Assembly (NCBI GenBank): GCA_964020085.1
Contig: OZ026604.1
Coordinates: 27,480,318-27,544,317 of the forward strand
Length of the DNA stretch: 64,000 nt
Direction of reading: 5' to 3'
DNA from: Micromussa lordhowensis
Lineage: Eukaryota > Cnidaria > Anthozoa > Scleractinia > Lobophylliidae
A program made the translations under genes and the position numbers. Under the pieces are notes generated by a model. It ran no database searches. It had not been told where the DNA came from and was given only the letters and a program-made list of their open reading frames with translations. Numbering within the stretch: position 1 is the stretch's first letter; each line of letters begins with the position of its first letter. This document shows, piece after piece, positions 55,819 to 64,000 of this stretch.

Positions 55819-56846
55819 ATAGAGCACATGAGAGCTACATAGTTAACCGCTGAACAGTGAGTTTCACAAAATTGAAAATGTGGCACGTACAATCAAGTAG
55901 CAATATTATCTGTAATACAAAGAGAGCCGTAGCCCAGGATTATAAAAAAAAAGAATGTGAAATAAAGAGACTGCACAAAATACAACGACTTGCCAACATA
56001 ACTTATTTCTTTTGTTTTATTCCCCCAAGTCTCGGAGCTATGTTCTTATTTTAATATATCGGAAATGGTCTATTCATTATTGCATTCTTGAGACTAGTAG
56101 GTTCAATATTCAAATAAACAATTCATTAATCAGTTAATCCTGAGGGGTATGCTTCACCTGGTTTGACTGTAACTGACTTGCCTAAATAAAATGGTTTCCC
56201 AATCAGTACTAGTAAGTGTATATTTTCCAGAAAGCTGATTTTGTAACGAAAATGATTTAGTATCGTCAAAACGTTTCCTGGGTTTGTATCAACTTCCCAC
56301 GAAAAGAGGTCCTTGAATCTCAAAAGAAAAAAAACTCAAAAATAGAATAAACTACGAAAAAAAATATTTGCTAAGCTATAAGCTACATTACTTACATGAA
56401 CTGGCTAATTCTGAAGGAGTCTTAAGTCTTTTACACTGTTCGAAGGGCTGCTATTCTCAGAAACTGCTAACATCGTGAATTTCATTGTTATCATCTCTTT
56501 CAGCTGGTCCGCTCGTTCACTTTGAGTGTGTTACGGCAATTGAGAGTCTAGCTAAAAAGGAAGCTTACACGAGTATTCATTTAAAATTTGGCTTGACGCA
56601 ATAAAGAAACTAGTTGGATTGTAAGAGGAAAAGGTTACAAATTATTATCTGATATTATACTTCGTGCGAGCTTGACTGGTTTTCTTGGTTAATTGCTCGT
56701 TAATCATCAAGAAATGCAAATCCACCACAATCTGAGTGACTTTATGTGCAGTTTTTGTAAAATAGGCCAAAGAACAAACAAATAACTTTCAAAGACAGTT
56801 TAACTAAGTTCTAGTCAATAGCTCCCCTTCAGTCATACTGAGTACG
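55818..56846. other. intergenic, old repeat only
   Basis: About 56577-56700 shares a diverged block with 15712-15840. No exon seen. Confidence 0.4.
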
Positions 56847-58718
56847 GACAATAATAATAATTATACTTATAAAGCGCAGATTAGCATAAAATGTTCATCC
56901 GCGCTGAATACAGATTATATAAAATATGGGAGCAATAATTAAAGGAAACCTTTCCTATAAAAATATGTCTTTAAGTGTTCTTTAAAAGTAGCCAATGATG
57001 TGATATGCCTAATACTAGATTAGTGGTAAAGAGTTCCATTCTACTGGCGCGGCATTGAGAAAGTCCTACCACAAAGAGTAGGTCGAAATGAAACCGGTGG
57101 AGGAACTAATAAAAGCTCATTATTAGACCTAAGATTATAACTAGACTGCTTTCTGATAGAGATTAAGTCAGAGAAGTAACTAGGCGCAAGACCGTGAATA
57201 GCCCTAAAAACGAAGATAAGTATCTTAAATCGTATTCTAAATGTTACTGGTAGCCAGTGGAGATCAGCAAGGACAGGAGTAATGTGCGAAAAACGCAGAG
57301 TCATGCAGAGACACTAATCGAGCGGCAGCATTCTGTAGGCGTTGCAGTTTAGTTATTTGATAAGCAGGTAGGCCATAGTATAAGCTTTTACAGTAGTCTA
57401 TACGACAGGTTATGAAAGCATTAACTAGAGTGGCGCAGGAACTTGGAGAAAGGAATTTCCTGATCTTCCGGATATTATACAGATAATAAAAAGAGGATTT
57501 GCATGTGCTTGCTATCTGCTTGTCTAAAGATAAGTTAGTGTCAAAAATAGTTCCAAGATTCCTAACAGAAGATGAAGGCTCAATTGAGGAAGTGCCAACA
57601 GTGAGTTGATTGATCAATTGCTTGGACAGCTGTTGTCGCGTGCCAATGATCATGAACTCTGTCTTCCCATCATTCATTTTCAAGTTGCTGCATGTCATCC
57701 ATCCTTGAATATCTTTGATGCAGTTCGTTATAGTATTCGTAGCTGCATTTTGGTTGTCAATATGTCCTGGTTTGAACAAGAGATACAGTTGACTGTCGTC
57801 AGCATATGCATGAGCTTTAACTGAATGTTTGTTTAGGACCTTAAATAGGTCACTGGCGTAAATGATGAAGAGGAGAGGCCCTAAACAGATTCCTTGAGGC
57901 ACACAGCGAGAAATGAAACTTCTTAGATGTACTTCCATTAATAGAGACACGTTGACTTCGGTCAGAGAGATACTCCTTGAACCACGATAGAGCAGGCTCT
58001 GAAATGCCCAAGTTAGAATTAAGGCGAGCTATTACAATATTGTGGCCAATAGTATCAAACGCAGCGCTCAGGTCCAAAAATACTAGCAGCGTGACGTTCT
58101 GATTGTTCATCTCAAGCAGGATGTCATTGAACACTTTTAGCAATGAGCTCTCCATATTATGGTTCTTGCGATATGCTGACTGTAGGGTTGGATAGAGATT
58201 ATTACTGGCCATGTGCTTATGGAGTTGTCGAAATACTGCTTTTTCAGTAAGTTTCGAAATGTAGGCAAGGTTACTGACAGGACGAAGGTTGGCAAAAGAA
58301 GCGTCAAGCTCTACTTTCTTCAGTCTTGATTGTACTATTGCTTCTTTCCATACATCTGGGAAGTAGTTCTGCTGAAGAGACATATTTATCATAGTAGTAA
58401 TTACTGGTAGAATAGATGAAATACTATGTATGAGCAAGTTCGTAGGCATGGGGTCAAGTTTACAGGACTTCTTTGTAAAGAAGAGAGCAGACCAAGAACG
58501 TCCTCTTCTGATAACAGTTCAAAGTGAGTGAGTTCTTGAACTTGAAGTTCAATGGCCTTAAAGTCAAGTTCCTGGTTGGTCGCAGTGGAGACATCCAGTG
58601 CAGTACGAATCTTGGCGATCTTCTGTATGAAGAACTTTCCAAGATCGTTAGCAAGTCGATTATTATATAGGAAAATTCATTACCTGACGAGGGAATTCCG
58701 CGTTAAATTGCACGCGAA

Positions 58719-58766
<48 letters not shown>

Positions 58767-59135
58767 AAGTGCAATTTAACGCGGAATTCACGAGTCAGGT
58801 AATGAATTTTCCTTGAATCGCATAATTGAACAAAATGAGAAAAAAAGAAAACAGCAGTTTGGTTTTATCCTGAGATAGATGAGATAGATGACGTAGATGC
58901 GAAACAATATCACCGAGCCTCGTTTTCAACTCGCAATTCCGCGCTAAATACCTCGCTTCGTAAACCAATCAGAATGCAAGATTTTATTCAATTATGCGAT
59001 TCTCCTTGTAATCAGGAAAGGACAATCGTTGTTCCTTGAAAAGAAGACGCTTCATTGCTTCAAATAATTTACGAGGATTAATGGAGTGCTCACTTATAAA
59101 TCCGGTGTAAAATTTCCTTTTAGCTTTACAGTTGT
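56847..59135 (-). pseudogene. CR1/jockey-like LINE, reverse transcriptase with frameshifts
   Basis: Minus strand, in three overlapping frames. 58449-57850: LRPVSNLAYISKLTEKAVFR, QSAYRKNHNMESSLLKVFND and LLVFLDLSAAFDTIGHN (RT motif A with catalytic Asp). 57950-57264: CVPQGICLGPLLFIIYASDL (motif B), AHAYADDSQLY (motif C) and a long thumb/C-terminal region. 57304-57041: PVLADLHWLPVTFRIRFKIL, the usual tail. At least two frameshifts and a foldback inserted at 58662-58996 kill it. The N-terminal side continues to about 59135. The 3' end near 56847 has an AATAATAAT-type tail. Such elements copy their own RNA at a nick. Confidence 0.88.
58662..58996. repeat. foldback MITE inserted in the LINE
   Basis: Flanked by CGATT (58657-58661 and 58997-59001). 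The inner palindrome 58669-58812 has arms of about 65 bp around the centre; GAATCGCATAATTGAACAAAAT and ATTTTATTCAATTATGCGATTC form a second pair. LINE coding sequence continues on both sides. Confidence 0.8.
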
Positions 59136-59388
59136 GGTAAATAAGAAACAATCACTTATGTGGGAAATTTCAATGAAAAAAACGTCTGTCAGTTGAAGAA
59201 CAATAGAATATGCATTTGGATTAGTTGAAGGTTAAAGTGAATTCTCAGAACCTCTTGAATTCAATGGTTACCCTGGACAAAGTAACACTTGTTCCACACT
59301 TCTGGTCATACTATTCACCCTAGATCTCAGTGGCCTTAAGCTATCAAAAGATGGGATTCGTCCATTACTTGGTCGCCACGTTTCTCAG
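59136..59388. other. short spacer before duplication copy B
   Basis: No feature recognised. Confidence 0.4.
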
Positions 59389-59711
59389 TTAGCTTGTCTT
59401 TTGTTCTAAAATATGATCAGTAATCATTTTACAAACATCAATCAGAAGGTTTTTTCTTTCTATTGTGAAAAAGCTTGCAACATGTTCTTCAGGCAAGTAG
59501 GACTCACAAAATGTTACTTCTCCAACAGTGCAAGCCATCTGGAAATTTGCTTTCAGGACATGGCATCCAGTCAGGTTATCAAGGGGAGCATTACTTACTT
59601 CATCTCTTGTTTTGACTTCTAATAGAAATGATTTTCCAATTGCATTTGGGCTTGCACCATATCGTGGATCTGACGGGTGATAGAAAAACCCACTTGGAGA
59701 AATTGGAACTC
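59389..59711 (-). CDS. YqaJ-like (lambda-exonuclease fold) nuclease exon, copy B
   Basis: Open from acceptor CTTGTTTCAG (exon starts 59711) to TAG/TGA at 59389, about 107 codons. It contains GFFYHPSDPRYGASPNAIGK, then FLLEVKTR: the E-x-K of a PD-(D/E)XK nuclease, with Asn where the family usually has Asp before it. GCHVLKANFQMACT follows and resembles the conserved QxQxQM-type block of YqaJ proteins. The C-terminal HILEQKTS ends the protein. It is probably the last exon of the gene whose SAP part lies at 61440-61560. The N substitution may make it catalytically weak. Confidence 0.6.
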
Positions 59712-60322
59712 CTGAAACAAGTAGCACATTAATTTAATGTTATGTTACCAAGCACTAAAAATACCAAATACATGGACTACTGTTGTAACCTCAATTTATG
59801 CTATTACATCGAAATGGTTCAATAATATTAATAATTTCAGTGTTATGACACCCAGCTTTCTAGAATTATGAAGGAAAATTGAATTACTGGCCCCCTCTCT
59901 AATACTCCCGTCCCCCATCCCAACACAGAAACACACACCCAATCCTAAGTGGTCAGAAAAACACAACTAAAACATTAGAAGTCTAGAGGAAATAGACAGT
60001 TAAAACATTGACCCACAATAACTTGATCTTTGGTCAGCTGGTAGGGAAATTTACATCAGCTTCATGTTATGCTTGAATATAGCCTAACAAGTATGGAATC
60101 TTGCTTGCTAATTACTCCAGCCCTCGAAGAGTGCCATTCACTTGACCCCTGATCCACCTTGAAATAATTGCACCCATGCAGTTTAGGTTTATTCGTGTAC
60201 TTTTGCATTGACAATATTTTCGGTTTCCCTTTACACTGTGGACAATCTCCAGAAGCTCCTTCATAGCCTTCTGTTCATCATACAAACATCAAATTAGACC
60301 CTGCATGTGTATGGCTTCCTTT

Positions 60323-60499
60323 AATAGACCATTTCCGAGTTACCTAAAGCCTCTCTTTCAAAGCGAGGCCTGGTGCACAACCATTCATATAAAAAGGAGT
60401 TTAATGTGCATGTGAATGAAATCTCATTTTCATATGAAAGGATGAGCACCAAGACTCGCTTTAAGAAAGAGGCTAAAGGTAATTCTGAAATGGCCTATT
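60323..60499. repeat. MITE with inverted ends, copy B
   Basis: Same element as 22656-22832, with a few substitutions. Confidence 0.8.
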
Positions 60500-60669
60500 G
60501 GGAGGCATCCTTTTGCTGAGTCACTTTTCATCATCAATCACAAGATTTAAATGTCCGACATCACCGGTCGACATTACAGAGACTCGTGGCCTTAAAACTG
60601 CCTGGTCAAAAGTTTCACTCTTCATACGTACAATAACTGTGATCCTCCAGAACAGCCCTTAGTTTAAAA

Positions 60670-60904
60670 GCATTGTTGTACTGCAGCTGCATGGAAAGAC
60701 CAGAAAAATTACTGAACTTAGTCCGTGTCTTGAAGAAATGGTTGTGTAGATTCTGGCCATCAATGGCAATTTAATGACATTTTCAACTTCATTCACATCT
60801 CGTTTTAGCCAGTCGCTTTTCAAATCATCATCATTGGCAGGTACACTTACGTCCTTCGTTTTTGTTTTTCTTCTAGTACTGAGGGCTCTTCGTGAAGATC
60901 GCAT
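60670..60904 (-). other. conserved basic open stretch between the SAP and YqaJ parts
   Basis: Minus-strand frame with SSRRALSTRRKTKTKDVS and ANDDDLKSDWLKRDVNEVEN. The same reading is kept in copy A (22992-23240). It may be an internal exon of the SAP/YqaJ gene, but no clear splice sites bound it. Confidence 0.35.
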
Positions 60905-61139
60905 ATTAGAACGAACTTTTTCAGAGGTATATGAGACTTATTGTTTCTTTTCGAGGAAACAGGTTTCCTTTCTTATGCCATGTTTTCATTTTCTGTGTCC
61001 CTGTTAAGGTTAGAAGTTTTACCTTGTGCTCGTTAAACTGATTTAGGTACATATTATGTTGCAACAGATTTATACACACTTTCCAATTGCACACGTGCAG
61101 AGATCTTTAATACGGGTACATTGTTTTCAAAAATGTTCA

Positions 61140-61558
61140 AAACCAACGCCTTGACAAAAACAGACGTAGTGTTGCGCTCGACTTTGATGACTTTAACCGT
61201 TTTTATTTTCCTGGAAAAAACCCTTCTCTTGGCTTTGCGATATCGACCTTTGCGTCCCTGTTGTTTAAAAGATACATAATGAGAAATAGTCTCTGCCGTT
61301 ACCTTAGGGTAAAAAGAGCTGTCTGCGATCCACTCGCCAGAAGGTGGCGGCATTATTGTTTTATCCATATTCGTCTTGAACTTGAAACTCTTATTAATCG
61401 AGTCCTTGATGTGTTTTTCAGGCAATTCGTTATCATCTCTGAAATGGCAGTAGCCGATGAACAAGCTCGTGCTTTGTTCCCGAAGCCTTCAATTTGAGCT
61501 TGTTAAGATGCAATTTTAGCTCTTCAACGCACTTTTGTGATCATGATCTTCTGTCAAA
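61140..61558 (-). pseudogene. SAP-domain exon and following region, copy B
   Basis: The SAP motif (VEELKLHLNKLKLKASGT, then KHELVHRLL) is readable at about 61540-61450. It is followed, in a +1 shifted frame, by a block with MPPPSGEWIADSSFYPKV, AETISHYVSFKQQGRKGRYR and SRKIKTVKVIKVERNT. In related animal proteins a similar block follows the SAP domain and precedes a SWIM/YqaJ region. The frameshift, present in both copies, makes a functional product unlikely unless an unseen intron corrects it. Confidence 0.6.
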
Positions 61559-61858
61559 AGTTCTGTGTTTTCGAGCTAATTACGTAATCGTTGTACGAAC
61601 AACCTGTCTGTGCTGAAGTCGAGCTTTTTATCAGTGTTTATATTTTGTTTTGTGTTTGACTGACAGGCGGTCCTATCAAGTTCTAAAAGGCAAATCTAAG
61701 TTCTGGGAGATGTACGATGGATAGAGGAGAAGGACATGATCATCATTAACGTTTCGAGCGCTAGACGAAGGGCTAACGCTCGAAACGTCAGCTTTCGAAT
61801 CTCTTTACGGTGGCCATTATCAACTCAGTTTGATAGAACCAAATCACGTTCTGTAATA

Positions 61859-61902
<44 letters not shown>

Positions 61903-61903
61903 C

Positions 61904-62297
61904 TTAAGGCGGGGGTAAACATGAATAGGTGTGAAATTTGAAGTGATATAAAAAAGGAAATTGTTAGGATTAAGATGGGTTGGAAACACTACCAGACAGT
62001 TGACCCCCGCAAAAGAGAGCCCCTGGTTACTAGGGGACTGTCTGGTATCCGTCTACTAATTTTTCACTTCAAATTTCAGTTTTCCAAATCCATCAACTCT
62101 TCAACATTATTTAACCTATCCTTTGAGAAAAAAATCTCTTTCCCAAAATGCCCAAAAATCACCCAAAAATTTACACAAAACCGTGAAATAGTGATTAATG
62201 AGATAAGCAGAGAGATTTAGTGTCGCTTGAAACGTGACCGAGATACTGGCAGAAAAGCCGTGTTAAGCGACCTCAAAACAGCCTTCACGTGTCGTCA
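61904..62297. repeat. TTAA MITE, copy B, right end deleted
   Basis: Left end TTAAGGCGGGGGTA as at 28982. The right inverted end and TTAA are missing after CACGTGTCGT. Confidence 0.65.
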
Positions 62298-62733
62298 TTT
62301 GAGTTTGGCGGGTAAAACGGCGTTGTCAGCCTAGTCCCTTACGGCCAAAGTAGCCATAGTAGTACCTCACCGTAGCTAGTCTGCGAAAACAGCCGTCCTT
62401 CATCGTCGCAGCCCGAGTGGCGTTTCGCTAGATGGATCCTTCTCGCGAAACGCCACACGGAGGGCGAACTATTTTCTCGAGGTAGAGAGAGGACCCTGGG
62501 AACGAGGTAATAATGACGCACATATTTCAGAATAATAATAATAATGTCGCACGTTTTTATGATATGTCGCACGTATTTCCAGTTTGAAACACTAGAGAGG
62601 AATCTTTGTCTGCAACATCTCTCTCCTTGGCATAAGTGATTCAGTTTCCATCATCAAGCTAAAAAAATACATGTATCAGTTGTTTATATCTATAGGGCAT
62701 AGTACGATTAGCTGTCCCTGACTCCAAAGTATA

Positions 62734-63240
62734 GGCCTTATCACGGTTTCCGACGCCATTTTGACGGGTAGGCAAAGCGGTCAGAAATTACAGTGTTTGT
62801 ATGGGAATCCGATGGCAAAGAACTTTTTCCAAAATCGAATTTTACACAAATTGTGAATCGCAATGTTAAAATATCAGGTGGAAGATTGTATTCACCAAGT
62901 TTGAAGGTTGTAGTTTAACTAGAAGACGCTCAGTTAATTTTTATAATTTTCCATACATTTGTCTGTAAATTTGGCTGGGAAGACGCGGCGGCGCCGAAAA
63001 AAAAATTACAGACAAATGTATGCTAAATTATAAAAATTAACTGAGCGTCTTCTAGTTAAGTTACATCCTTCTAACTTGGTGAATACTATCTTCCACCTGA
63101 TATTTTAACATTGCGATTCACAAATTGCGTAAAATTCGATTTTGGAAAAAGTTCTTTGCCATCGGATTCCCATACAAACACTGTAATTTCTGACCGCTTT
63201 GCCTACCCGTCAAAATGACGTCGGAAACCGTGATAAGGCC
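62734..63240. mobile_element. 507-bp foldback MITE with exact empty site in copy A
   Basis: Ends AGGCCTTATCACGGTTTCCG and CGGAAACCGTGATAAGGCC; arms of about 240 bp around GGCTGGGAAGACGCGGCGGCG. Flanked by TAT (62730-62732, 63241-63243). Copy A has CCAAAGTATTGTATGG uninterrupted at 29818-29833. Confidence 0.9.
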
Positions 63241-63445
63241 TATTGTATGGTGGTTTTGCGTCGCTCGTTTAAAAACTGAAAATTTTACCAAGCATGTATG
63301 AACTCATAAACGCTTTTGCCAGCCAGGATTTTTGTTGGTTTTGAAATCCAAATTCTCTCTGAAGAGTAAAAAATTTCACTTATTTGTAAGTTTCACATGC
63401 TCTGTATCTAGTGGCGTGATGCCTTCTTACGTACAATGTAAACAA

Positions 63446-63453
63446 TGACGTCA
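63446..63453 (+). promoter_or_regulatory. CRE-type palindrome, copy B
   Basis: TGACGTCA, same spacing to the ATG as in copy A. Confidence 0.45.
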
Positions 63454-63467
63454 GAAAACACACAAAC

Positions 63468-63623
63468 ATGGCGGAAAGTGCTGCGAAGTTGACCAAGGCA
63501 AGGATTCTTGCCATCGCGCAGCTCATTGTCGGGTTTCTGCTTATCTGCTTCGGTATCGGAGAGCGAGACGTGGAAGAGTTAGTGACACATAATATTTCTG
63601 GCGGAATTTTGGCTGGTGTATGG
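63468..63623 (+). CDS. MS4A-like gene, exon 1 of the duplicate (gene runs off the window)
   Basis: 52 codons, differing from 30063-30218 at two residues (Cys to Ser at 44, Ile to Val at 51), followed by the same GTGAGT donor. Whether the remaining exons exist lies beyond the window; the duplication itself ends at 63874, before any second exon, so this may be a promoter and first exon without its own downstream gene. Confidence 0.65.
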
Positions 63624-64000
63624 GTGAGTAGAATTAGTTGGCGGACTGTCAAATGTTCTGTACTCAGGGTAAAAAAGTCATGACAAAGAGATAAATTCAA
63701 ACTGATTTTAGCTGTTAAGATTCTTGATCTAATGGCAGGGTTTTCGTCGAAAATTATAGTATTAAGGAGGAACAGTTATATTTAAAATTACAAATCTCTG
63801 TCTTTGGTCGTGCAGCCACTGTATGCAAAATAATTTTTTCATAGTTTTTTCTATTTTCGAGTCGGGAGGTATTAAGGACGTTCGCGCCCAAAAACTTCCC
63901 ACGCACAGATTTTTTTAAAACTTTGACTGACGGTAGAAAATGATAAGATTAGATAAAAAACGTAAAAAAAATCGGGGGTCACCGAACTCGTTTTCAAGAT

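Larger units (their letters stand above)
59511..63874. repeat. segmental duplication, copy B
   Basis: Aligns with copy A (21836-30483) except for the 4.79-kb element (absent here), a 507-bp foldback (present here only) and small indels. Alignment ends at GGAGGTATTAA, after which B continues with GGACGTTCGCGCCC. Confidence 0.9.

Overview
This window is eukaryotic, AT-rich animal DNA. Protein-coding sequence is split into short exons with GT/AG junctions and surrounded by dense mobile DNA. Gene content (an aldonolactone-oxidase family enzyme and an MS4A-like four-span membrane protein) and repeat character (many foldback MITEs, jockey/CR1-type LINE remnants, a Ty3/gypsy element, tRNA- and 5S-derived SINEs) suggest a cnidarian, most likely a stony coral. 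The species-level guess rests on recognition, not on a search. No CRISPR, operon or other prokaryotic feature is present.

Layout. 946-6209: a structurally complete Ty3/gypsy LTR retrotransposon on the minus strand. It has identical 191-bp LTRs, a 5-bp target duplication, a tRNA-Trp-type primer site and a polypurine tract, and its pol frame carries two in-frame stops. 8037-14417: a minus-strand six-exon gene whose phases all agree, encoding a 598-residue FAD-dependent sugar-lactone oxidase with an unusual Cys-rich segment. 14900-21300: intergenic, with MITEs and a LINE remnant. 21836-30483 and 59511-63874: two copies of one segmental duplication. Each holds a decayed SAP/YqaJ-type nuclease gene (minus strand) and, divergently, the first exon of an MS4A-like gene (plus strand). 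30063-42710: the MS4A-like gene, with a 53-bp minisatellite in an intron, a 3-kb tandem duplication that doubles its last exon, and a third, diverged candidate last exon. 44371-53647: a nest of mobile elements. 54100-59150: repeats and a broken CR1/jockey-like LINE.

The most notable object is a 4.79-kb element present twice (23267-28055 and 46389-51178). It has 8-bp target duplications, a perfect 16-bp subterminal inverted repeat, arrays of 131-bp and 134-bp repeats in opposite orientation at its two ends, and two spliced exons of an unrecognised protein between them. One copy sits in the first segmental duplication, where the second duplication supplies the exact empty site. The other sits inside the internal-promoter box of a 5S-rRNA-derived SINE. 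That SINE lies inside a 9-kb inverted-repeat element, which itself interrupts a tRNA-derived SINE.

Exon joins, target duplications and repeat periods were read by eye from the sequence. Family names come from motif recognition and were not confirmed by any search.
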